Below, piece after piece: positions 24,701-34,700 of a DNA stretch of 35,896 bases; the stretch's first letter is position 1; the number at the start of each line of letters is the position of its first letter. Below the pieces are notes generated by a model. The model worked only from the letters and a program-made list of their open reading frames with translations. It was not told the DNA's origin and made no database searches. The stretch spans positions 1 through 35,896 of the forward strand of contig CAXNAA020000020.1 in assembly GCA_964200075.2 (NCBI GenBank), given 5' to 3'. The translations under genes and the position numbers were made by a program. The DNA is from Sphacelaria rigidula (lineage: Eukaryota > Phaeophyceae > Sphacelariales).

Positions 24701-26095
24701 CTGCCCCCTTCCTGTGGCACCACTCTTATTACCCTCGGAACCCTGGAACACACGCCAGTGCTCACGTACGAATCTCTTCTCTGGGGGGGTGTAGCCGTCA
24801 TCTTCCGGTGACTCGCTGCCGTGTGACACTGTCCGCAGAGGCTTTGGCCCTTCCTGCGCGGAGGCTGCCGTCGGCCGAACGGTCGCGTCAATAGTGGAAG
24901 GAACTTGAGAAACGCTTGTTGCCCCATTGGTCTTAGCGAAAACCATGGTGGAGCCTGGTAGCATCCGCGAGCTTAGGTCGCTGGTCATCGCTGAGGTTGT
25001 GGTAGATGGCCGAAGTCGAGCAGATGTCGGGGGCTGCGGTGGCGCTAACCTGCACTTTGAACGTTCTCCAGATACTACCCCGGGCGGTATACGGACATCA
25101 GTTTTGCAGTCAGCGACGACATCCAACCGTTTGACGTCTTCCCCAGGTTGATCATGCGTCGTCTGCGCAATGTTTGCTCCGGGCGGCATATGGTCATCGA
25201 TTTTGCAGTCAGCGCCGCCGTCCAACCGTGTGATCTCCTTCACAAGGGGAGCAGCCTGACCGTGCTCTGCCTGCGCAATGCTTCCTATGGTAGGCGTAAG
25301 CGTGGTACTCCGCGGACTGTTCTTGATGCCAAGCTCATGCTCTAGAGGCCTCACCTCGTCTTGCTGTCGTGGAATTGACGGTGATCTACAGTTGCCAACT
25401 TTCCTACCCAGGAAGCCATTTTGTTGACTCAATACCTCTCCATCACTGGAACACGATTCTCGTCTTTCTCGCGTGCTTTCCTGGTGACGCGAGAGAAGAG
25501 GATGAGTCCGTCCTGGTGGGCCTGGACAGTACCTGTCGACAGGTTGCTGGCCACTCGGTAAAATTTGCTCTTGCCGCGATCGCTTTCTCGACAGTGTAAA
25601 CCTAGCTCCCCCGAGGGGAGAAGCCGATACCGCTTGCAACTCGAAGCTGCCACTGTCTCCTGTGGTTTCTGATCTCCTTCTCGACAAGTCCCCCATGGCA
25701 GAGGGCACGCTAGTCGCTCGCAGCTCCGGGGTTCCAGGGACTGCCAGCGTCGCATTACGGACTTCACTTCTAGACACGGACCTGTTCTGGCTCCAGGCTG
25801 GGGTTTCTGGAATGATCAGCTCTCGTGCTCTCACGGGCTTTTCTGGCTGCGTTTGTGTTGCAGGGAGATGCACGCTTGGAGATTTGCTGGTGCATGTCTT
25901 CGAGGTAGACTTGGATGGCCTAGACAATTGCAGAGTCGCTTTTACCAGCCCTGCCGGCCTCGATCGTGTCCACTCCTGAATACTACGCTGAGGCTGTATG
26001 GGTTTCACGGCATTCGGCTGCGCGGTGTTGGTCGTGACAAGCTTACGGGGTTGCACCCACTTCTTCTGTTTCCGAAATACCAACCGTTGATCCAT
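9732..26095 (-). CDS. HELQ: HELQ/POLQ-type DNA repair helicase, 23 exons, no polymerase domain
   Basis: Predicted superfamily 2, Ski2-like 3'-5' DNA helicase of the HELQ/POLQ-helicase family, which acts in the nucleus in replication-fork and double-strand-break repair. Exons, high to low: 26095-24573, 23469-23425, 23182-23084, 22842-22763, 21462-21398, 21180-21118, 20986-20918, 20416-20306, 18105-17935, 17325-17254, 16987-16802, 16555-16467, 16188-16084, 15770-15656, 15588-15547, 15436-15408, 14835-14658, 14093-13881, 13370-13224, 12700-12562, 11639-11557, 11368-11168, 9938-9732. They total 4032 bp, 1343 residues plus TGA, and all phases agree. Motifs visible: Q motif, [46 protein letters not shown] and QMAGRCGR, then winged-helix, helical and HhH regions. 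Polymerase motifs are absent down to position 1. Least certain are the start codon, exons 15-16 and exon 21. HELQ versus the helicase half of POLQ is not settled; absence of a polymerase favours HELQ. Confidence 0.88.
10827..10894. repeat. 17-bp perfect inverted repeat in helicase intron 22
   Basis: GCGGACATTTGACCATT at 10827-10843 and its exact complement at 10878-10894, with a 34-bp loop. It lies in the intron between exons 22 and 23. It could be a small foldback relic or an RNA hairpin. Confidence 0.65.
11730..12075. repeat. GGTACCC/GAGTACTC-rich tract in helicase intron 20
   Basis: A roughly 340-bp stretch crowded with short self-complementary words built on GTAC: GGGTACC, GAGTACC, AGTACT, GGTACTC. 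It has no fixed period but a strikingly repetitive vocabulary. It lies in the intron between exons 20 and 21. No coding content is supportable. Confidence 0.6.
15656..18105 (-). other. HELQ: Helicase gene exons 9-14: motif III and second RecA-like domain
   Basis: Residues 686-931. Exon 9 opens with [10 protein letters not shown] (motif III) and continues through YRPVKL, typical of the family. Exon 10 (72 bp) carries [11 protein letters not shown]. Exon 11 carries [11 protein letters not shown] (motif IV), exon 12 GVAIHHTGL, exon 13 [16 protein letters not shown] (motif V), and exon 14 [12 protein letters not shown] (motif VI, with Cys where family members usually have Ala) and then GESFLI. 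Both motif VI arginines are present, so ATPase activity is expected. Exons 11 and 14 appear to use GTGCGT donors. Confidence 0.88.
18830..18950. repeat. Dispersed repeat, copy 2, inside helicase intron 8
   Basis: Second copy of the sequence at 5275-5395, in the same orientation, within the 2.2-kb intron between helicase exons 8 and 9. Its presence may account in part for the intron's length. Confidence 0.7.
20306..23469 (-). other. HELQ: Helicase gene exons 2-8: first RecA-like domain
   Basis: Residues 508-685 form the ATP-binding RecA1 lobe. Exon 2 (45 bp) encodes [11 protein letters not shown], matching the conserved segment before the Q motif. Exon 3 gives [13 protein letters not shown] (Q motif) and NLVYSAPT, and exon 4 completes the Walker A motif APTSGGKT (553-560). 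Exon 5 gives PFIALAIEK (motif Ia), exon 6 a short LHGSDGG loop, exon 7 AVCTIEKAN (the family-typical TIEKA motif), and exon 8 [11 protein letters not shown] (Walker B at 656-659, DEMH). The order and spacing follow HELQ/POLQ closely. Introns here run from 131 bp to 1.3 kb. Every donor in this block starts with GT, mostly GTGAG or GTAAG. Confidence 0.9.
24573..26095 (-). other. HELQ: Helicase gene exon 1: disordered N-terminal region
   Basis: This single large exon encodes residues 1-507 and two bases of codon 508. It is rich in Ser, Pro, Thr, Arg and Gln, has no recognisable fold, and looks intrinsically disordered. It contains a 36-residue tandem duplication (residues 273-308 and 309-343) and an Arg/Gly-rich stretch (about 462-483) just before the helicase. 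The frame appears to end in a stop at 24569-24571, but a donor (CAACG, then GTAAGA) precedes it and joins in phase to exon 2. I took the first in-frame ATG, at 26095. The frame stays open about 100 bp further upstream without another ATG, so an extra 5' exon is possible. The helicase assignment rests on exons 2-23; this part alone would be unrecognisable. Confidence 0.8.
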
Positions 26096-27204
26096 TCTGG
26101 AGGATCGCCGCTTCCGGGGGCTATTGCACCCCCCTCTTCCTGCCGTGCTGCGTAACTTCCAAGTGCCAGAAACAGCTACCAGAAAAGCAGCCGTCAAGCG
26201 CAGACTCTAGCACTCACTCTCGCGGCAGTAAGAAGATCCAACGCACAATAGCTTTCCCTCTTGCCCTTGTCGAAGCTCATGGGCGATACGTCCACTTCCA
26301 GGTCATGTGCAGCGCGACAGTTGTGAATTTGCTCAAATTGGTACCCAAAGGGTCTCATATAAACTCCGCGTGCTTCAGTACTCTATAATCGAACAATTCA
26401 TTTCGCACATAAGTCCACTAAAAAAACGTTGGGAAGGCACTAAAAATCGTCAACGGTAGTGACCAACGCCAACGGGCTATGAAGCACAGACGTTGCAGAG
26501 CTGGACTGGGCGGGGGACATCACAAGCACATGTTGGTTTTTAATTATCACATTTGACTGTAACCGAAGCAAATACCGTTGGTCAGAGTAGATCCCCAGAG
26601 AAGTGACCAATTCCATAAAAATAAAAGACAATATCCTGCACGCTCAACGTAAAGCATCGCCGTATCCAGTATGCCAAATACTCCGTAGAATAACATGCTG
26701 ATATATGAAAACACTTGTAAGTTTTTTTGGTAGAATTCAATGCGCCTAGAGAGTACACATTGCGCAACGTGGGATACCTCCCTCCTTATTTTCCCCGTTA
26801 TGATAGATAGTTGCCGTTTGTTTACTCGTGTACTCATTAGACCCGCGGTTGCAGTACCAAAAACCAAGGAGAACACCCGGGAAACATGCTATTCCTTGCA
26901 GCGAAAATTGTAACCTTCACCTCGACAATATAGTAGCTGACTGGAGCGGGTTCTCGTCACTCTGTTTTATGCAAAAATATAAATACTGTAGGAGAAACGA
27001 CAGAGCAGGGGAATCGTGAAGAATTATACTCCCGCGTATGTTTATCCCCTAAAAAAATTGTAGTATGGCAATAGCTTATGTGAATTACTTTGGCACATGA
27101 CGTGAACATGAGCAGGATAGCTCACCATTGTTCAAGAACTCAGGCCGAGGGCAAGTAAAGGGCGGTCACGACGGAGGTCTCTCGCAGGCTCCAATCTCAC
27201 CAAT
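26096..27204. promoter_or_regulatory. Head-to-head intergenic region, helicase and U1-C genes
   Basis: This 1.1-kb stretch lies between the inferred start codons of two divergently transcribed genes, so it should hold both 5' UTRs and promoters. No TATA box or other core element can be assigned with confidence. Short open frames here look accidental. An additional upstream exon of the helicase gene cannot be excluded near 26100-26200, where the exon 1 frame remains open. Confidence 0.4.
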
Positions 27205-30200
27205 ATGCCACGTTACTACTGCGACTACTGCGGGTGAGAAAAATTAATCTCTTGAACTGATGTGACTGAATATCTTGGTGTTGGTGTTGGTTTGTCGCCT
27301 CTTACAGCCGTACACACAAAAGTCGCCGGTCCCGATGCACTGCCTCACCATGCTTGCTGTACAGTTACCCTGTCTTAACTCACTCCGCACGCTCTCCGCT
27401 TGCCCATCCTCTGCTTACTGCAGGACGTATCTCACCCACGACAGTAGTGCGGGAAGAAGGCAGCATAACAGAGGTGAGACCAATCACTCCGAGCTGAGAT
27501 ATGTCACGTTGGGCACTGGAGAAGATACTGAATAGTCATCACACATTTGGCTGTGTCTGACAACGGATGAAAAAATCAAGGAATCACGTCAATCAAGGAC
27601 CCCCATCCAACTGCAGGGCGTGACCCCCAGCCCACACCCTCGAAGGCTCTCGATAACGAGGAAAAACCCGGAATGTCCGGCAGAAATCTCATCAGTACAG
27701 CCAATGATTACCATTTCCATTATGGTATTCGTGGGATTGGCCCCTGGATCGGGTGTGCCCAGCCACCCCTACAGCGGTCAGGACTTGCCGTGCCCGCAAT
27801 GAGGTTTTGTTACCATCGAAGGGGTAGGCCTCCGGTTGGTAAAGCCCATTGTAATAATCGAGGTGCTTTCGTTATTTCCAATGTGAGGACATGTTATTTC
27901 GATCGAAAAGTGCGGTGGAAAATATTTTTTTGGACTTCATACTGTAGATCCACCGCATTTCTGTTCCTAGCTGGCTTCAACTATTTTTTATAATTGGTGA
28001 CGCGCGGAGAAGCAGTAAAGAACAATAAAGCTAAGCTTTTTCGATCGAAAACAAACGGTCGAAAGGCACGAAGGAACACTTGACTCCTATCTTACAGACC
28101 ACACGCCAGATAACACCTGTTCACAGAACCATGAAAACTCAATGCAATTCACTCTCAGCTATCACCGCACCCCTGCAGCATAGAGCACGAGTTGAGGACA
28201 GAGATGAATACTCTGTACCAGTTGGGTATGCTTCGTTTATTTTTTGTTAGCAAAAACTTGAGAATCTTCTTTCGTGGGAAGGATCAGCGGCGGAACTACG
28301 TGGTGGAGTGGGTAACCGAATTTGCCTCCACTGTCGTGGACAGGGCAGGCAGTACAATGCTGACGTTGTCCCAAGTCCCTTTCACGCCGCGTTGTTAGCA
28401 GAGAGGAAAGATAGTCCTGCGCTGTCTGCATTGCACATTGCCCGCTTCTCTTTCATACCCTACTGTATGAAACATACACACGCACGTGCGCACATGGCAT
28501 GTAAACAGTGCAGACAGTATAGACTGTACTGATATGCCCGTGAATGAAAGCCTTACCGACCAAAAATCCGTTGCCCACAAAAAATCAAATGAATGTGGAC
28601 GGATATTGGAGACGTATTGAAGACGTCATAGACTGGTCGGGCCTGTGCCGAAACTCTGCTGAACACGACACGCTCCATCCCAAGTTACCTAGGTTTAGTA
28701 TGCGACAGCTGAATTTTTTTCATCGCTATCATCTCGAGACAGGAAACAAACCGGCCTCTGGAACTCCACAGCCCCCCGCACACACACTAGACGTGGTGAG
28801 TTTGACAAGCGGAGTTGCTCAATCGTCACAGCGGATCCGAAATGCCACAGAACATTGCAGGAATAGCGTTTTTTAGTACAGTGCTGTGTTTGGTGCAGCG
28901 GTTTGCAAAGTGCTGCGTCCTCCGCGGCACGCATACGGCGTCCTCCGCGGCACGCGTATGCAAACCTTTTCAAATTCACGTGTTCTGGTGTGTGGGAAGC
29001 GCAAACATCAAACCGCAGTCCAATCCTTTGCGTCGTTGCCGAGAAAGTAGCGTTGAAAGATGAGCACAACAACATACTGCAACTAGAGGGGCACAGCAAC
29101 AATACGAGCAGCAGCCTCCATCCTCCTGTTGTTATACCCCTGTGCATAGGTGTACAGCAACGTCAGTCACAGGTGTGTTGTAGAATGTACTATAACAATA
29201 GTACATTTTGTATGAGCGCCGTCGTCATTTCAAGTGACGTGTACTTGTGATCGATACTAATTGACTCATGTAGGTTTTATTTCTTCCGCATTCAATTGAC
29301 TGTGGAGTTGGTCGGTCCATTTTCCCGGTATATAGTGCCCAAAATCGGGCCCCATTCACGGGCATAACTGTATATAAGCGACCAAGTACCGTTTCATGAG
29401 TTTCACTTTTTTTTTCGATCGACAGCTCAAAAATTTGCCTGGACCCAACTCGAGAAGAATGAGCGAATTTCGCTCAAATAAATTCCACCGCACCATTTTT
29501 TCGATCGAAGAAAATTGCTAAGACACGCCCTGACCGATGTCGAGCCTTGTTCGAAAACTCATGCCTGTCTCAATCTCCATATGGGTTATCGACCTTTGCT
29601 ATCTTACACCGGCCGTTGGTCGATAGTCGACGGCTTTCAGCGGGCGTCGCGAAAAACGCGACGCAAGCTCTACACCCATTACAACAGAGCCCCCGTACGA
29701 CTCCGCAGCCATCCGTAGCACAAGTACATGGGTTCTGGTGCCATAATAGTCGTTGATCATCCACTCACCACCGTTCGTTTGACGAAAATCCGTCAAGCCT
29801 TGGAGGAGGGGCGACCGCATGAGCACATGAGAGTTGCCAAATGTGCAGTTCTTGACCTCAACGTTCGAGGTTTCTGCCGCAGTCGTGTTGCGGAGCGAAC
29901 GTTGATTTCACCAGAGTTCCCCTCCGTTTTGGGAGACCTTTTCTGTACATGCGGCGCCAGGGCATTCAAATTTGAATTGTGTGCCGAGATGTGTTGGTTT
30001 GACAATCGAACCAGGTTCGCTAAGTGCTTCTGCGAACTCTTGTGAAACCCGAGTCAACTCACGCGAAATGGTATATTTAACGCAATTCCTGAGATTATCC
30101 TCTAGGAGTTGCTGAGACGAACCTAAAAGATTTTTACGAGGGAGTGTTTCCCGGTATACCCAATGCCATAGAAAACAAGATCTTGACGGTCCTGAAACAA

Positions 30201-32128
30201 GATTTTTCGCATGATCTATTTCGGATCCCGTGCGAAATTGTCTTCATATTGTACTTGCCCCCGTTTCCTCCACTTGATGCTCCTGCTATTCTTTAACACA
30301 AATAGGATGGAAGCACACCGACAACGTGAAGCTGCATTACAAGCAGTTCGTCGATGATTTCCTCAAGAAGCAGTCCGAGAAAAGTGGTGAGTGATGAACG
30401 AAGTCTTTTCGTCGATATATTTCTTCAGGCGCAAAAATACCTCCCAAGTGACCTGTTCAGCTATTGAACTTCTTCTTGCCATAACGCCTGCTGGAAAGTG
30501 CCGGAGAGAAGCGTGGACCATGTGGAACAGAACAGAGTTGCGTGGACCATACGGAGTGCCCTCCTATTTTCATGCCGACCATCACGTTGTTCGGTGCATG
30601 TTGCTATTGCTGCAGTAGTAAAGACATGACGCGTTGCAGGTGGCCACTGTGGCTCACTGGTGCTGCCACGCCTCGGGTAGTCGGGTGGCTTTTCTGCCGT
30701 TGTCGACGACTCCGTTGTGGCGAAGATGAACTTGATCGTCATAAGTCAGTACGCCATGAGCCGCCCAAGCATTGAAATGCAGACCTCTGTAGCTGCATTT
30801 TGTTGTACCACCGCAGCGCACGCCATGCTCGTGTGGTTGTTCAGGTATTTATTGGCAGCTCCCTTCTGTTGTACATGCTTGCTGATACACGTACAACATG
30901 CTATTGCAGACTAGCCTGCGGCTCTACCGGCACACGCAGGACCAAATTTGTGAAAGCATACGTTGAGTCGATTCCGGTTTGAGCGCAGCGGCTTGTTCCG
31001 TGCCTATCCGGTAACCCCGTAGGATTCTTGCGGTGATCATCCCTTGATTTCAGTGCGATTATCTTCTACTTCGAAGTCTTCGTGTTTTCGAATACTCCTC
31101 TTGTAGGTCTCCCATGTAGCTGTCAGCCAGGAACATTGTTCCGAAAGACGATGTCGCGCCCAAGGGATTAAATATCGATTTAGATCCACGTACAAACAAG
31201 CACCTTCTTTGTTGATATTCCCTGTGGTTGCGATCCATTTTTGGGCTATATGTGAAATATATATATATATATATATATAAATACTGTTGGATTGTGTCAC
31301 TTGCAGGCGCCAGGGTTGTTGTGAAAGGTTGAGCTATTTTTTCAAATCAACGGCTGCTTGCGGTTCGTGCTGCTCTCACTGTCAGGTGCTGCTTCAGGTA
31401 GTATGCTGGGGCCGCGCCCTGGAATGAACCCCCCGCCACGCCCTGGTATGTCGTTCTCCGGTTCAGGCTCCTTGGGTGGCGTCGTTATGAACAACTCGCT
31501 CATGCCTGGTCAACCGGTGAGTTCTTGTTGGGGTCGCTTCTCTATTGAACGACGACGAGCTGCCAGCACCTGGACGCCTTTGACGTGTTGGCCTTCACTT
31601 ACTTGATTTGAGCTTTTAGTGCTGTCGACCCGCTTACTACAGACCATCGTATCTGCTGGTATGGCTTCCATTTCGATATAAAGTACCCGAGTCCTGTCGA
31701 GCACCCTGGAGTTTTAGATGCAAATCAAGGCGCTGCATGTCACGGACTGGGCGGTGGCACTTGGTTACCTTGCGCATTGACCGCATTCGGCACTAGCCAG
31801 GCCAAGGGCATGTAAGTTCCGTTTCAAAATGCAGTTCGCCCGTTCCGTCCTGTCTGGACCCCAGGGTCCGGGATACATGCCAGGACCGGGTATGGTCCCC
31901 CGAGGATACGTGGGAGGAGGACCTCCAATGGGTCACCCGGGTATGGGCATGGCTCCTCGGGGCTACGCGGGAGCTGGAGGGCCTCCTCGATTTAATGGAC
32001 ATGGACCTGGATTCAACGGACCCGGACCTCGAGGTCCGCCTGGACCCACTTCTGGCGGACCGCCGTTGAATGGAAACGGTGCTGGTCCCGGTGCTGGTCC
32101 GCCGGATGGAGTGAGGCCATTAAAATAA
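27205..32128 (+). CDS. SNRPC: U1 small nuclear ribonucleoprotein C, 5 exons
   Basis: Core protein of the U1 snRNP, which stabilises pairing of U1 snRNA with the pre-mRNA 5' splice site in the nucleus. Exons 27205-27233, 27424-27473, 30306-30386, 31386-31516 and 31865-32128 total 555 bp, 184 residues plus TAA, with matching phases. The U1-type zinc finger spans exons 1-3: MPRYYCDYCGTYLTHDS and QHNRGWKHTDNV, with ligands C6, C9, H24 and H30 at the family's exact spacing. Exons 4-5 encode a Gly/Pro/Met-rich tail (PRPGM, GPGYMPGPG) like those of other U1-C proteins. Length is close to the animal protein. Intron 2 is 2.8 kb and repeat-bearing, and the other introns are 190 bp to 1.1 kb. An alternative acceptor 12 bp inside exon 4 (after GCTTCAG) would also keep frame. 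The gene is head to head with the helicase gene. Confidence 0.93.
27898..29509. mobile_element. Possible 1.6-kb element with inverted ends in U1-C intron 2
   Basis: TTCGATCGAAAAGTGCGGTGGAA at 27898-27920 (first 20 bases TTCGATCGAAAAGTGCGGTG) is matched in inverted orientation by TTCCACCGCACC...TTTTCGATCGAA at 29483-29509, with a 3-4 base gap. The interior has no recognised transposase, and its longest frame (150 codons, minus, 28695-29147) looks accidental. This would fit a non-autonomous DNA transposon making up over half of the 2.8-kb intron. The palindromic TTCGATCGAA core also occurs elsewhere in the intron, so chance or a local repeat is an alternative. Confidence 0.4.
28914..28966. repeat. 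Short direct duplication in U1-C intron 2
   Basis: GCGTCCTCCGCGGCACGC occurs twice, about 26 bp apart, each followed by a TA-containing spacer. It lies within the possible inverted-end element. Confidence 0.7.
31257..31279. repeat. AT dinucleotide microsatellite in U1-C intron 3
   Basis: About eleven AT units in the intron between U1-C exons 3 and 4. Confidence 0.85.
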
Positions 32129-33159
32129 TCTTGGTGTCCTGGTGATATCTGCGGAACAGTCGTCGGGAACAAACCCATGGCGGCGGGTCTGCAATGTATT
32201 CATCGAGTACTACGTTGTACCTTAGAGCGTTGAGGGCAGAGGTAAAGATCAGCCGTGAGATTAGTGGAAGTGACGCCTCATTCTTCGAATGCATTTATTT
32301 TACAGTCGTGGTGAGAGTTGTATCTTCCGTTTTGTCTGTTGCCTGACTGTGTCGTTGCCATAAATTCCGGTCCAGCGCGTCAACTATTGAGCACCTTTGC
32401 CTCCTTGCTGTTTATTTCTCCCCCGTTTTGAAATGTAATTGGACTTCTGTTCGGTTGTTCCTCCATCGTGCGTCGTGGATGCGCACTGAACACAAACTAC
32501 GTCGGCGGAGCCAAAGATCGTGTATGCTAGAAACTGTCCCGTGCGATGGCAGCTCTGTAGAGTGGCACTTCATTTTCTGACTCTCACCGTTGTATTGGGC
32601 GAAACGAGAACGAGGGAGCGTAGTGCATCTCCCCGTCATGTTTATTCTCGTGAGTCGTAGCTTGACATTTCGCGTTGTTTTCCAAATGGGTATCTCGTGT
32701 TGGAACACCGAAAATACCATGGACTAAATACAGCACCACAGCACTAGGAGGCCAGGGGACATGATGCACAAAGTTGCCAATCTTGGGTACCTTCCTGAAC
32801 GACGGTGTGTGCATAGCACCTAACATTTCCGCCTTCTGGGCTATTCCAACGGTTTTGACGCGTAGGTGAAACGACCCCATCGCTTTCGGAGTCGTTTGTG
32901 TTGTTCAATCTATTCCGGGCGCCGGTCTTCACCTTTCGGCATATGTGGGCGTACAAACCGCGGTCACACAGGAGGGATGCCATCACGGGCGTTTTTTTCT
33001 TATTTGCATGTTTTCTGTCCTCCGCCTCCTTTTTGCGATGTTCGCCTTCGTTTTTCATCGTAAGAGTGGTTCAGCAGTTCCTTTTCCTCGTCGACTTCTG
33101 TGTATCCACGACATGGGTGTTGTTCACTGTTGTGTGTTGTGTGGAAAGAATTGTAAGAT

Positions 33160-33225
33160 TCCTTCGAGACTCGAACCCACGACCCAACCGTCCGATGTTA
33201 CCAACGAAGTCACCGGGGCGACCGG
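33160..33225 (-). repeat. tRNA-like sequence, possible SINE head or tRNA pseudogene
   Basis: On the minus strand a B-box-like GGGTTCGAGTC (33179-33169) follows an A-box-like TGACTTCGTTGG (33213-33202) and GTAACATCGGAC. The spacing between boxes is only about 22 bp, shorter than in a functional tRNA, because the 3' half of the anticodon arm seems missing. The T-arm stem is imperfect. This is more like a tRNA-derived retroposon or pseudogene than a working tRNA. No 3' tail or target duplication was identified. Confidence 0.4.
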
Positions 33226-34009
33226 CTGCGGGTCATTTTCTGAACGTGAAATACAGCAGTGGGTGGAGAGACATGTACAGGGAGGGCAAAGTATGTGACC
33301 ACATCTGTACCGGAGGATAGCCCTTCGTACAATACAAGGGAACAATATATCTCTGAATCGGTCGGGAGCCAATGATATCGGACACTTTTCGATGGCAAAT
33401 ATCTACTGACCGTTAATACTAGTAAACTATGCTCGCACAAGTGTGGGCATGTTCATGGCGTTTTACAAGTTCGTCCTTGGATAGCATGGGTGGGACATCA
33501 GTCATCGGGATCTTTTGTGCATTTTTCAAGTGAAAATTGTGCCGATATAATAGATGATGCGCCCCGGCGGCGAAAGAGTCGCAAAATATCTGCACAGTCA
33601 GAAAAGTGGTGCGTCGTACTGCGCCTGAATCGTCGATCGTGGTTCTTCTCAAGGTGTCGCATCCCACCGGAGTATAATTGGCATCGATCGATTGAAAGCT
33701 GTCAGCTTGTACTTCCCTCCACCCCCAACAGTATCCTGCCGGGGAATCTGCGGATATCTTGAACTGAATTGGCGTTGCCTTGCGTCCTGCTGCCGACGAT
33801 TTGCCACTACTCTCAGCTTTTTCTGTGGAAAGTCGACAGTGCGTGCAGTCATGTCGCTACCTCCACTTTCTCGGCACTGATTGGAACATTTTCGGTGCCA
33901 TCCGGGACCTACGCAAATACCCAGTGTAGTTTTCCCCTGTCGTTTGGTCGTTCCCAGCTCCTTTTTTTTCTTCCTTTCCCCCTTCGGGAACTAGACCCCC
34001 ACGAAGCGC

Positions 34010-34160
34010 TGATTTTTGTTATTGTGAATCGGCATCATTTGATTCATTTTCAGGTCAAAATAGTGCGGCATCATCTTCATTCATATTCAGGTCAAGATGG
34101 TGCCGATTCACAAAGATTCACGAGCCCAAAATCAGTGCTGTAGTCTCCAAAGGGTTGAAG
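34010..34160. mobile_element. Foldback element, family A copy 2
   Basis: Left arm has GCTGATTTTTG and TGTGAATCGGCATCAT. The right arm has the complements: GGTGCCGATTCACA, then AAAATCAGTGC and CTCCAAAGGG. The same inner arm and the CCTTTGG-type outer end occur in the element at 1779-1894. The centre contains a tandem duplication of about 36 bp (CATCATYTTCATTCAT...CAGGTCAARATRGTG) absent from copy 1. The rest of 32129-34700 shows no supportable gene. Confidence 0.7.
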
Positions 34161-34700
34161 TTTCACGTTATTCCCCCCACACGAGCTCATCATAAACTGT
34201 CTCCGGCGGCTTGTGAACACATGCACAAACTCACAGTCTGGCAACACCACAGAATCCCGGGCAGTCAAGTCTCAGCGCCACAAAGATACGCTGGCTTCGG
34301 TTTTCTCGGATGGCAATAAGTACCTGTTCAGCATAAAAAGCAGACGGCCCTTGAGAGTAAGCTACAGCGTTGACAAGAAGGCACATGCGCAGGGGAGGCA
34401 GTTCGCTTCACGAAATGTGCAACTGTATCTGACGGGGAATATACTGCACGATTTACTCCACGATGGTTCCAACCATACGGCAGTGAGCAGCATCCAATGG
34501 CTCAACACATGGGCAGCTCCGTTCCGCGACTCCAACCCATCGAGGTCCGTGAGGAAGGCACCCGTCAAGGAGAAAACTATCTCAAGGGGACAGGACCGAA
34601 CCCGTGGTTGATAATTTAGAAAGGCGGCTCGCGGCCGCCTTGTCCGGCTCCCCTCACGTCATATTCCAACAGTATAGCAGTATAGTCGGGTCCGCGCCCA

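Noticed and set aside
28695-29147. 150-codon minus-strand frame in U1-C intron 2
   Set aside because: No conserved motif, biased composition from a local duplication, and no transposase signature.
33160-33225. Functional tRNA gene
   Set aside because: The anticodon arm is too short, the T stem is mismatched, and no closed acceptor stem can be drawn.
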